From the NCBI GenBank assembly GCA_964634355.1, contig CAZWIF010000029.1, positions 1 to 15,270 of the forward strand: a DNA stretch of 15,270 bases. Reading direction: 5' to 3'. Position numbers and translations under genes: made by a program. The stretch comes from CAKPSH01 sp964634355 (GTDB lineage: Bacteria; Bacillota; Clostridia; TANB77; CAG-508). Shown here in pieces: positions 1 through 6,223 of this stretch; within the stretch, counting starts at the first letter, position 1, and every line of letters begins with the position of its first letter. The notes beneath the pieces are model-generated. The model saw only the letters and a program-made list of their open reading frames with translations. It was not told the DNA's origin and searched no databases.

Positions 1-152
1 ATAGCATTTGCTGTTGTCGTTTTTCCTGAACCATTTGGTCCCATTATAACATGTATTTCTCCTTTATTTATACTTAAATTAATCCCCTTTAAGATTTCCT
101 TATCTTCTGCACTTACATATAAATCTTTTATTTCTAATAAACTTTTATTCAT
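1..152 (-). CDS. sufC: SufC, Fe-S cluster assembly ABC-type ATPase (partial, N-terminus only)
   Basis: Only the first 50 codons are in the window; the gene runs off the left edge. The translation starts MNKSLLEIKDLYVSAEDKEI and contains a Walker A P-loop, GPNGSGKT, at residues 38-45, after GEIHVIM. The stretch 'VS.EDKEILKG.NL.I..GEIH.IMGPNGSGK' is characteristic of SufC rather than of transport ATPases. SufC is the cytosolic ATPase that works with the SufB-SufD scaffold to build Fe-S clusters. The ATG overlaps the stop of the upstream DtxR-like gene (ATGA), and its AAAGGA ribosome binding site lies inside the end of that gene, so translation is probably coupled. sufB and sufD would be expected beyond the left edge but are not visible. 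Confidence is high for an ABC ATPase and somewhat lower for SufC specifically. Confidence 0.82.
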   Translation of the reverse strand, partial: MNKSLLEIKDLYVSAEDKEILKGINLSINKGEIHVIMGPNGSGKTTTANA

Positions 153-613
153 TTTAATTTCCTTTCATTATTAATATTTAATCGTTTAGCGCAACTCCTA
201 CATCTTTCTTTATTAACATCATAATTACAATCTAAATTACTTAAATCTAAAACTTTGTGAACATATTTAGCCAATTTATTTATAGTATTGTCAGTTATTG
301 CTAATTTAATTCTCTCTGCTTCTTGTTCAGCTTCACTTGGCTCTAAATTAAGAACTTCTTTTAAAAATAGATAAACAATATCATAGGCTTCAAGTATTTT
401 CTTTGCTAAATCTTCTCCCGCTTTAGTCAACTCAATAGTTCCATATGACTCATAGTTTAGCATGCCCTCTTCTTTCAAATTGTTTACTGCTTTATTGACA
501 CTTGGCTTCGTACAATTCATTTTATTAGCAACATCTGTAACTCTTATATTTCCATTTTGTTTTTTTAATACATACATAATCTTCAAATACTCTTCCGACG
601 CTTTAGATATCAT
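149..613 (-). CDS. DtxR/MntR-fold transcriptional regulator with C-terminal Cys cluster, probable suf operon regulator
   Basis: A 154-residue protein. I chose the ATG at 613 (MISKASEEYL) because AAAGGAAG lies 7 bp upstream; a longer in-frame start at 676 would fall inside the promoter. Residues 5-65 form a winged helix-turn-helix of the DtxR/MntR type: SEEYLKIMYVL, then RVTDVANKMNCTKPSVNKAV, then GTIELTKAG. Residues 70-122 resemble the helical dimerisation and metal-binding domain. By eye against B. subtilis MntR, Glu8 stands at the Asp8 position, but Glu11, His77, Glu102 and His103 appear replaced by Lys, Tyr, Lys and Leu, so normal Mn/Fe binding looks impaired. The tail has Cys129, Cys138 and Cys141 (C-x8-C-x2-C), plus Cys34 in the HTH. 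The gene overlaps sufC by 4 bp. Inference: an Fe-S-responsive repressor of its own suf operon. The family call is firm; the ligand is inferred. Confidence 0.88.
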   Translation of the reverse strand: MISKASEEYLKIMYVLKKQNGNIRVTDVANKMNCTKPSVNKAVNNLKEEGMLNYESYGTIELTKAGEDLAKKILEAYDIVYLFLKEVLNLEPSEAEQEAERIKLAITDNTINKLAKYVHKVLDLSNLDCNYDVNKERCRSCAKRLNINNERKLK

Positions 614-629
614 TATATATCTTCCTTTC

Positions 630-686
630 AAGTTAACTTCGGCTAACATTATAATACATAGCAATATGTTTGTCAAGGCTAACTTT
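630..686 (-). promoter_or_regulatory. Candidate operator: GTTAGCC repeats flanking the promoter
   Basis: On the minus strand AAGTTAGCC (678-686) lies just upstream of the -35. GTTAGCC (641-647) lies immediately downstream of the -10 and is followed by the 10-bp perfect palindrome AAGTTAACTT (630-639). GTTAGCC resembles the centre of the classical DtxR/IdeR box (TTAGGTTAGCCTAACC), which fits binding by the DtxR-fold protein encoded downstream. The two GTTAGCC copies are direct repeats 37 bp apart, bracketing the RNA polymerase site. The motif is seen directly; the binding protein is inferred. Confidence 0.5.
648..676 (-). promoter_or_regulatory. Consensus sigma-A promoter for the regulator-sufC operon
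   Basis: On the minus strand there is a perfect -35 TTGACA (671-676), a 17-bp spacer and a perfect -10 TATAAT (648-653). Transcription would start about 25-30 bp before the chosen ATG at 613. A promoter this strong in front of a repressor-like gene suggests a unit that is held off by repression rather than activated. Confidence 0.85.
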
Positions 687-691
687 TGATT

Positions 692-1600
692 TTAATTGAC
701 TTTTTTTATTTTAGCAACAAAGAACCCTTCGTACAATTCATTTGGGGCTACAATTATTGTACCCTTTATTTTAGAAGGCAATAATGGTAATCCTTCAAAC
801 AATTTCTCATGAATATGTATAATCTCTATCTTTTTAGATTTTAATAATCCTTCCAAATTATCTTCATTCTCACATGACAGTATTGAACAAGTTGAATAAA
901 CCATTTCATTTCCTGGTTTTAAAATAGTCAATGCTTTCTTTATTAATTCCCTTTGAATGAAAATCGACCTTTGTACTAATTCCTCAGTAAATACTCTTTC
1001 TAATTTTTCATTTTCTATATTGATCGTTCCACTTCCACTACAAGGAGCATCTAGTAAAATTTTATCAAAAGAAAAATAATTGTCTAAAGCTCTTGCGTCT
1101 TGTACCAAGACATTCACTCTATTTGCACCCTGTTTCTCAATATTATATTTTAATCTATCTGCTCTTATTTTATTTTTCTCACATGCAGTTATTAGCGCTT
1201 TATCTCCAGATAATGCAGCCATTTGTGTAGTTTTTCCTCCTGGTGCTGCTGCCATGTCTAATATATTTTCATTCTCTTTAGGTGCTAGAATAATAGCTGG
1301 TAACATAGAAGACAGGCTTTGTAGGTATATTTCTCCATTTTTGTAAATATCCATTTTCCTTATTTCATGTTCATCTAATTCTTCTATTATTAGTGCTTCC
1401 CTACTCCATGGAACTTCTTTAAATTTAACACTTGATTTTGCAAGTATATTTTTTATATTGTCATAATTTGATTTTAATGTGTTTATTCTAAGTGTCACTG
1501 GTCTTTTAACTGAATATCCTTTTATTATTTTACTAACAATGTCCTCATCATATTGATCTAATAATTTCTGATATAGAAATTTTGGTATTTTGTTTTGCAT
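692..1600 (-). CDS. NOL1/NOP2/Sun (RsmB/RsmF) family rRNA m5C methyltransferase
   Basis: A 302-residue SAM-dependent RNA (cytosine-5) methyltransferase. The SAM-binding motif DMAAAPGGKT is at residues 115-124, DAPCSGSG (motif IV, Cys187) at 184-191 and YSTCS (motif VI, Cys238, the expected catalytic nucleophile) at 235-239. The chain ends with EGFFVAKIKK, a usual end of the catalytic core. RsmF proteins of E. coli and Bacillus are around 450 residues and add a C-terminal RNA-binding domain. This protein lacks that domain, so it is the short form, and the exact target cytosine in rRNA cannot be assigned. The ATG at 1600 has AAGGAG about 8 bp upstream. It lies 16 bp before the suf-regulator promoter with no clear terminator between, so readthrough into the regulator is possible. 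Confidence 0.92.
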   Translation of the reverse strand: MQNKIPKFLYQKLLDQYDEDIVSKIIKGYSVKRPVTLRINTLKSNYDNIKNILAKSSVKFKEVPWSREALIIEELDEHEIRKMDIYKNGEIYLQSLSSMLPAIILAPKENENILDMAAAPGGKTTQMAALSGDKALITACEKNKIRADRLKYNIEKQGANRVNVLVQDARALDNYFSFDKILLDAPCSGSGTINIENEKLERVFTEELVQRSIFIQRELIKKALTILKPGNEMVYSTCSILSCENEDNLEGLLKSKKIEIIHIHEKLFEGLPLLPSKIKGTIIVAPNELYEGFFVAKIKKVN

Positions 1601-1634
1601 TTTATTTTCTCCTTATATGCTTTACAATAGTATA

Positions 1635-1663
1635 ATTTTATCATATTCAAGCAAATTATACAA
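1635..1663 (-). promoter_or_regulatory. Probable promoter of the rRNA methyltransferase gene
   Basis: On the minus strand TTGTAT (1658-1663), a 17-bp spacer and TAAAAT (1635-1640) lie about 35 bp before the start codon. The match is moderate and the region is AT-rich, so the assignment is tentative. Confidence 0.4.
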
Positions 1664-1757
1664 TATTTTCTAAAGACACGGCAAATAGTACTTTTGCAGA
1701 AGCATTTACAGAATTGTATTATTCCATGAAATTACCCTGAATTTCTATCTCTGAGGT

Positions 1758-1786
1758 TTGACAATTATATTTATAAATGTTATATT
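1758..1786 (+). promoter_or_regulatory. Promoter of the CNNM/CorC-type membrane protein gene
   Basis: TTGACA at 1758-1763, a 17-bp spacer and TATATT at 1781-1786 give a near-consensus sigma-A promoter, with a 5' leader of roughly 65 bases before the ATG at 1860. The rest of the 1601-1859 divergent gap is AT-rich, and I see no structured RNA in it. Confidence 0.65.
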
Positions 1787-1859
1787 AGTAATGTTTTATA
1801 AATAATTATGATAAAATATAAGAATTAGGAAAAATTAAATAAAAAGGAGTAGATAAAAT

Positions 1860-3149
1860 ATGCTATTTCAACTACTAGTTTTATTAATATTAATACTATT
1901 AAATGCTTTTTTTGCGGCATCGGAAATAGCTTTTATATCATTAAATGATGCTAAAATAGAAAAACAAGCTAAAGAAGGAAATAAAAAAGCCCAAAGTATT
2001 CAGTCAATGTTAAAAGATCCAAGCAAATTTTTAGCAACAATACAAATAGGTATTACTTTAGCGGGCTTTTTATCAAGTGCATTTGCGTCTGAGTCTTTTG
2101 CGAGAAGGCTTGCACCACTTTTAAATAACCTATTCCCCATGGTAAGTGTTTCTGTATGGACTAATGTTTCAATAATAATTATTACAGTTATATTATCATA
2201 TTTCACACTAATTTTTGGAGAATTAGTTCCCAAAAGGCTCGCAATGAATAACTATGAAAAAATTGCTTTTGGAAGTATAAGGGTAATCAGAGTACTTTCA
2301 ATAATAGCCTCTCCATTTGTTAAATTTCTTACCTTTTCGACTAATATAGTTTCAAAACTCTTTGGTGTATCTGGAGAAGAAGAAGAAACCGTAACAGAAG
2401 AAGAAATAAGAATGATGGTAGATGTAGGTGAAGAAAAAGGTACTATTGATAAAGAAGAAAAAGAAATGATAAATAATGTCTTTGAGTTTAATGACAAAGT
2501 TGTATCAGAAATAATGGTTCCTAGAACAGAAATATTTGCTTTGGATATTAACTCCTCTATTTCAGATGTTATAGACGAACTATCAGAAGATTGTAGATAT
2601 AGTAAAATACCTGTCTACAATGAAACAATTGATGAAATAAAGGGTATAGTATATGTTAAAGATATTCTAGTATCTCAAAAAAATAAAAACGCAAAGATAA
2701 AAGGATTAGTAAAAAAGGCATATTATGTTTCAGAGACTAAATTGGTTAATGAACTATTTGCAGAATTACGTAAAAATAAGAAACAAATAGCTATTGTAAT
2801 AGATGAGTATGGTGGTACATCAGGAATTGTTACTATGGAAGACATATTAGAGGAAATTGTTGGTGAGATATATGATGAATATGATGAAATAGAAGAAAAA
2901 TTTAAGCAAATAGATGAAAATACTTTTATATTAAATGGTACTATTGCTTTATATGAAGTGGAAAAAATATTAGACACTGAAATTCCAGAAGGAGATTACG
3001 ATACTCTTTCAGGTTACTTAATAGAAGAACTTGGAAGAATACCTAATGAAAAAGAGAAACCTATAATAGAAACTGAAAAAATTACTTACAAGGTTGAGAA
3101 ATGTCAGGATAAAAGAATTTTAAGAGTTAAAGCATGTAAAAATATATAA
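1860..3149 (+). CDS. CNNM/CorC-HlyC family membrane protein with CBS pair (DUF21-CBS-CorC_HlyC)
   Basis: A 429-residue member of the 'hemolysin family'/CNNM group. The N-terminal DUF21 domain (about 1-175) has hydrophobic segments near 1-27, 57-75, 98-120 and 134-157, and carries the family hallmark FGELVPKRLA at 119-128. A linker leads to a Bateman pair of CBS domains (about 212-335): VVSEIMVPRTEIFALD, then KIPVYNETIDEIKGIVYVKD, then AIVIDEYGGTSGIVTMEDIL at 311-330. A CorC_HlyC domain follows (about 350-425). Homologues are implicated in Mg2+ (or other cation) homeostasis, with CBS domains that bind adenine nucleotides. The old 'hemolysin' name should not be read as toxicity. The ATG follows AAGGAG with good spacing. 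The gene is monocistronic and convergent with the next operon. Confidence 0.93.
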   Translation: MLFQLLVLLILILLNAFFAASEIAFISLNDAKIEKQAKEGNKKAQSIQSMLKDPSKFLATIQIGITLAGFLSSAFASESFARRLAPLLNNLFPMVSVSVWTNVSIIIITVILSYFTLIFGELVPKRLAMNNYEKIAFGSIRVIRVLSIIASPFVKFLTFSTNIVSKLFGVSGEEEETVTEEEIRMMVDVGEEKGTIDKEEKEMINNVFEFNDKVVSEIMVPRTEIFALDINSSISDVIDELSEDCRYSKIPVYNETIDEIKGIVYVKDILVSQKNKNAKIKGLVKKAYYVSETKLVNELFAELRKNKKQIAIVIDEYGGTSGIVTMEDILEEIVGEIYDEYDEIEEKFKQIDENTFILNGTIALYEVEKILDTEIPEGDYDTLSGYLIEELGRIPNEKEKPIIETEKITYKVEKCQDKRILRVKACKNI

Positions 3150-3187
3150 AACATTATGGGTGCATACCATGCACCCCATAATGTTTT
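3148..3187. terminator. Bidirectional hairpin terminator between convergent genes
   Basis: An 18-bp stem (AAAACATTATGGGTGCAT, 3148-3165) pairs across a 3-base ACC loop with 3169-3187, with only one bulged C. The arms begin with A4 and end with T4, so each strand reads GC-containing stem then U-run. It starts within the stop codon of the CNNM-like gene and lies beyond the 3' end of the minus-strand operon, which suits termination in both directions. Confidence 0.8.
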
Positions 3188-3194
3188 ATAACAT

Positions 3195-3217
3195 GAGCAT
3201 TACTGTATGTAATACTC
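3195..3217 (-). terminator. Small secondary hairpin downstream of the DUF4173-like gene
   Basis: On the minus strand GAGTATTAC and GTAATGCTC pair (one T-G wobble) around a 5-base loop, about 27 bp after the gene's stop codon. There is no U-run directly after it, so it may only assist the stronger hairpin at 3148-3187. Confidence 0.35.
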
Positions 3218-3243
3218 CCCATCTCAGTAAACATCTCTACATT

Positions 3244-5235
3244 TTATTTAAATATTTCGCTAACAAATTCCCATGTTTTTCCACTATCACTTGATATATA
3301 TTTCGCTCTTGTTAATCCACTATTATATCCTCCTTCATATCCCCCAGAAACCAATACAGTTAACGTTCCATCACTTTCTAGAGTAGGCAAATAAAAGTAA
3401 TCATAGCAATCTGCCCATGCTTTTCCTTCTGGATTTGATAATGTAAATTCTCCGTCAGGAAATTCTATTTTTGTAAAGTTTTTTCCTGAATCTGTTGTTA
3501 TGTATAAATCAGCTTCTCCACATTGTACACTATCTGGAATTGTTAAAAAACCTATCCCATCTTTGAAGAATTCGATTGTGCTTGCAGTCTTTACCTCTAT
3601 TGTATTAATTGTAAGATAATCTGTTCCTCCATTAGTTGTTTTGTCAATCCTCCATAAAGCATCTCCAGATGCTTTATCTACTTGATATACCCTGTATCCT
3701 TCTTTTTTATTTATCATCTCATCATACAAGTAAATACTAGAAGAACTCTCTTTACTCTTTTTTATGGATTGCTCTAATTTAAAAGCCTCCTCCTCTAAAG
3801 TCTCTATATCAATAGTATTTAGTAGACTATTATCCTTTATTCTATGTTTAGAGATGTTAAACTCTTGCCAGTACATCTCCTGTGAATTATCTGTGATTTT
3901 TATTAGAATTTTAGCTATTTCATATTTGCCTATAGCATTTACTTTTGAAGCATCCTCATTTAACAATTCTTCTAAAAGATTATAACTATCACTAGTTGCA
4001 ATATCACCAATATATTCATAGTCTATATCTACTTTTGTATTGCTTATATTTCTATTTATTATTATGCTCTCTAAATTTGTATAGTTAATTCCTACATATA
4101 CACATAATCCAATTATTCCTACCCACTTCAACAAATCAAACTTTGATTTGAAAATATAAATTGTAGTAGGTAAAAAGATTATTAATTCTGTTGCTAGAAT
4201 TATATATACAAAAATTCTTAAATAAGTATATCCATATTCCGTTTCATACATATACATCCTATACATGGATGATGCTACGATAATTATAGTAAATACAACC
4301 AGAAATAAATTCAATATTTTGATAAATGTTTCCCTTTTTTCATTATCCTTATTAGATATAAGGATCAATTTGAAATTTATGAACGAAACTATCATTAATT
4401 GGAAAAATCCACTTCTTGCATATTGTGCATAATTAAATGTTCCTGCTAAATTTATCTGCGCAAACAAAGATTTTATTTGAATAAAACAAAATACTAAATA
4501 AACTACATTTAACACTACTAAAAGTACTTTAATTGTAAATTTATCATTATTAATTGACTTAAGCTCTTTAATACTATTTCGTTTTTTTTGTATAACCAAA
4601 ATCAAACTTAATGCTATCAAATATACAATTATAAATATAATAACTCTTAAAATTAAACTTCCTATACTTTTTACACTTATATTCTTAAAAAAATTACTTA
4701 AGTCTGAGAAAATACTTGCAAATATACTATCTGCTGAAGCTAATAACATAATAACAATTCCTACAACAACAAATACAATAAATAGAGAAGTTGCTACTTT
4801 TTTAATATTATTACTATAAATCTTCGAATTTGTCTTAATACTATTTTTAATTGTTCTATTAGTTAAATTTTTTGCAGTTGTTATTTCGCTTATTGTAATT
4901 TTAATCAAACTTAATGAATCATATATATACTCTCTAAAATAATTCTTTTTCATAGTAGCAATTATAAACATTATAATTATTAGCATAAATATTACAATAA
5001 TATTAGCTACATAAAATGTTCTATTAGCAAAAACTAAATACGTAATGCTTAATAATATAATTGGTATCATTAATATCATAGATTTCTTATTTACTATTTT
5101 ATCTTTCTTATTTAAGATATACCATATTATACCTGTACCTATCAAGGTAAATATAACCATTGATATTCCGATTTCTTTTCCATAAAACAATATCGATTGT
5201 AATATTGCTATTATTAAACTTCCTAAAATTTCCAT
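3244..5235 (-). CDS. Polytopic membrane protein (DUF4173/DUF4153-like) with C-terminal Asp-box (BNR, sialidase-like) region
   Basis: A 663-residue protein. Residues 1-390 hold about ten hydrophobic segments (for example 23-41, 52-69, 75-93, 149-167, 191-215, 237-256, 274-294, 305-323, 338-361, 371-387). Phrases such as LLASADSIFASIF, YAQYARSGFFQLM and YGYTYLR recall DUF4173/DUF4153 membrane proteins of unknown function. From about 390 the chain is soluble and probably extracytoplasmic, ending in three Asp-box matches (S/T-x-D-x-G-x-x-aromatic): TTNGGTDY at 533-540, TTDSGKNF at 580-587 and SSDSGKTW at 648-655. Such boxes mark beta-propeller turns in sialidases and other extracellular proteins, but three are too few to prove a full propeller, and no enzyme active site is recognised. 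GGGGAG precedes the ATG. It follows the XRE gene by 18 bp in the same operon. Function unknown. Confidence 0.85.
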   Translation of the reverse strand: MEILGSLIIAILQSILFYGKEIGISMVIFTLIGTGIIWYILNKKDKIVNKKSMILMIPIILLSITYLVFANRTFYVANIIVIFMLIIIMFIIATMKKNYFREYIYDSLSLIKITISEITTAKNLTNRTIKNSIKTNSKIYSNNIKKVATSLFIVFVVVGIVIMLLASADSIFASIFSDLSNFFKNISVKSIGSLILRVIIFIIVYLIALSLILVIQKKRNSIKELKSINNDKFTIKVLLVVLNVVYLVFCFIQIKSLFAQINLAGTFNYAQYARSGFFQLMIVSFINFKLILISNKDNEKRETFIKILNLFLVVFTIIIVASSMYRMYMYETEYGYTYLRIFVYIILATELIIFLPTTIYIFKSKFDLLKWVGIIGLCVYVGINYTNLESIIINRNISNTKVDIDYEYIGDIATSDSYNLLEELLNEDASKVNAIGKYEIAKILIKITDNSQEMYWQEFNISKHRIKDNSLLNTIDIETLEEEAFKLEQSIKKSKESSSSIYLYDEMINKKEGYRVYQVDKASGDALWRIDKTTNGGTDYLTINTIEVKTASTIEFFKDGIGFLTIPDSVQCGEADLYITTDSGKNFTKIEFPDGEFTLSNPEGKAWADCYDYFYLPTLESDGTLTVLVSGGYEGGYNSGLTRAKYISSDSGKTWEFVSEIFK

Positions 5236-5253
5236 AATTTATAACTCCCCTCA

Positions 5254-5457
5254 TTATTTATTATAATCTAAAATATCCCCAGGCTTACAATTCAACACTT
5301 CACAAATCTTATCTAAAGTTGAGAAGCGGATAGCCTTTGCTTTATTTGTTTTTAAAATAGAGAGATTAGCTTGAGTGATGCCTACTCTTTCTGCCAATTC
5401 TTGTGATGACATTTTTCTTTTAGCTAACATTACATCCAAATTAACTATTATTGACAT
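5254..5457 (-). CDS. Small XRE (Cro/C1-type, YozG-like) transcriptional regulator
   Basis: A 67-residue protein that is almost entirely a helix-turn-helix: SSQELAERVGITQANLSILK (residues 17-36) is the HTH, followed by IRFSTLDKICEVLNCKPGDI and an acidic end. This is the compact form seen in B. subtilis YozG and its relatives, which are commonly next to DUF2975 membrane proteins, as here. The ATG at 5457 has AAAGGAAG about 7 bp upstream. It lies between the DUF2975 gene and the large membrane protein in one minus-strand operon. The likely role is autoregulation of this membrane-protein operon, perhaps through the dyad at 6025-6048; its signal is unknown. Confidence 0.92.
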   Translation of the reverse strand: MSIIVNLDVMLAKRKMSSQELAERVGITQANLSILKTNKAKAIRFSTLDKICEVLNCKPGDILDYNK

Positions 5458-5490
5458 GTGTTATCTTCCTTTCTTTAGAACTTAGTGATA

Positions 5491-5513
5491 CAAAAACCCC
5501 GTCCCATTGTCTC
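5491..5513 (+). repeat. Direct repeat copy 1 (CCCCGTCCCATTGTCTC element)
   Basis: A 23-bp sequence differing at one position from 6114-6136. The core CCCCGTCCCATTGTCTC is GC-rich compared with its surroundings. It lies between the DUF2975 stop codon, which it touches, and the XRE ribosome binding site. Confidence 0.8.
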
Positions 5514-5976
5514 ATATTGTTAAATCATTCTCACTTTTATAATTTGTTGCTTGTTTAAACAATTCTGATAATATAAATAAAGCTATTGATACTCCTAAAA
5601 ATAAGATACATATAGCTCCTAGTATTAGTGCAAATAATGTCTCATCTTTAACTAATAATATATCCATTATTGTTTCTATTCCTAGTATAATGGTAATTAC
5701 TGATGATGCATATCCTGAAACTTTTAATCTTTTAACTGTATTTTCACTAAATGGCTTATTTTCTTTTAATGAATTAAATAATCCTATAAATTGCTTCACA
5801 ATAACTAAAAAACATACTCCATTTGGATAAAGTATAATCCAAAATGCATTCAAATGTTTACCAATTAATATTAAGATAATTGGTAACAATACTAAAAAAG
5901 CTATTCCTCCTACAAAACAAATTTGTAATACAATTTTTAATAAGTTTCCTATGCCTTTCTCTCCCATAATATCCAT
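5512..5976 (-). CDS. DUF2975 family membrane protein
   Basis: A 154-residue protein with four hydrophobic segments (about 10-37, 40-64, 86-108 and 114-140). The motif LKENKPFSENTVKRLKVSGY between helices two and three is typical of DUF2975 (B. subtilis YoaS-like) proteins. The family has no known biochemical activity, but its members usually sit beside a YozG-type XRE regulator, as this one does, so the pair is likely a membrane protein/regulator module. The ATG at 5976 (MDIMGEKG) has GGGAG about 10 bp upstream; an in-frame ATG three codons later lacks a better site. The stop codon falls inside the last bases of the repeat at 5491-5513, so that element may have set the present 3' end. Confidence 0.85.
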   Translation of the reverse strand: MDIMGEKGIGNLLKIVLQICFVGGIAFLVLLPIILILIGKHLNAFWIILYPNGVCFLVIVKQFIGLFNSLKENKPFSENTVKRLKVSGYASSVITIILGIETIMDILLVKDETLFALILGAICILFLGVSIALFILSELFKQATNYKSENDLTI

Positions 5977-6024
5977 TTACACATTCTCCCTTCTATATAT
6001 TTTTCATTCCATGTTTTCCTTTTC

Positions 6025-6048
6025 ATATGTAATATATATCATACATAT
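6025..6048. promoter_or_regulatory. Candidate operator dyad over the -10 of the DUF2975-XRE operon
   Basis: Seven-base perfect inverted arms, ATATGTA (6025-6031) and TACATAT (6042-6048), are separated by 10 bp and cover the -10 element. This is the placement expected of a small XRE repressor acting on its own operon. The region is very AT-rich, so chance symmetry is possible. Confidence 0.35.
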
Positions 6049-6061
6049 TTTTGAATGTCAA
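6033..6061 (-). promoter_or_regulatory. Promoter of the DUF2975-XRE-membrane protein operon
   Basis: On the minus strand TTGACA (6056-6061), a 17-bp spacer and TATATA (6033-6038) form a promoter. A TG one base upstream of the -10 gives an extended -10. It lies about 57 bp before the DUF2975 start codon. Confidence 0.65.
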
Positions 6062-6113
6062 TATATTTTTATCGTTTTTCGATATTTTCTTTTACTCAAA
6101 ATCAGGTGTACGA

Positions 6114-6136
6114 CAAAAGCCCCGTCCCATTGTCTC
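6114..6136 (+). repeat. Direct repeat copy 2 (CCCCGTCCCATTGTCTC element)
   Basis: This copy matches 22 of 23 bases of 5491-5513, in the same orientation and 623 bp away. Here GACAA and TTGTC form short inverted ends around the core. The similarity extends weakly upstream (GTGTAC against GTGATAC). It resembles small dispersed intergenic elements of clostridial genomes. It lies between the divergent promoters of the DUF2975 operon and ispG. Confidence 0.8.
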
Positions 6137-6197
6137 CCCTGGTCTGATTAATTGGCATAATATTGAATTTTTTGTAGCATTTTGTATTTTTATATAG

Positions 6198-6217
6198 TAT
6201 AATAGCAACATAGGAGG
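6198..6217 (+). promoter_or_regulatory. -10 box and strong ribosome binding site of ispG
   Basis: A consensus TATAAT lies at 6198-6203 and a perfect AGGAGG at 6212-6217, six bases before the ATG at 6224. No good -35 is seen at the usual distance (TAGCAT at 6175-6180 is the 17-bp candidate). The distance from -10 to start codon implies a very short leader. Confidence 0.55.
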
Positions 6218-6223
6218 TTTGCT

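Noticed and set aside
614..676. A 21-codon N-terminal extension of the DtxR-like protein starting at 676.
   Set aside because: It would place translation across the -35 and -10 elements, lacks a ribosome binding site, and the family starts near MISKASEEYL.
1633..1740. An open stretch on the plus strand, ending in TGA at 1738, reads like a protein tail (..DTANSTFAEAFTELYYSMKLP).
   Set aside because: It has no start codon or ribosome binding site, begins just after a stop, is under 40 codons and matches no family I recognise. It could be a relic of a lost gene, but chance is enough.
1860..3149. Reading the CBS-domain protein as a hemolysin or toxin.
   Set aside because: The DUF21-CBS-CorC_HlyC layout is that of CNNM/CorC-type ion homeostasis proteins; the hemolysin label is historical.
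6070..6084. Small palindrome TATCG-TTTTT-CGATA between the divergent promoters.
   Set aside because: A five-base stem with a T loop is too weak to call a terminator, and it does not end any gene.
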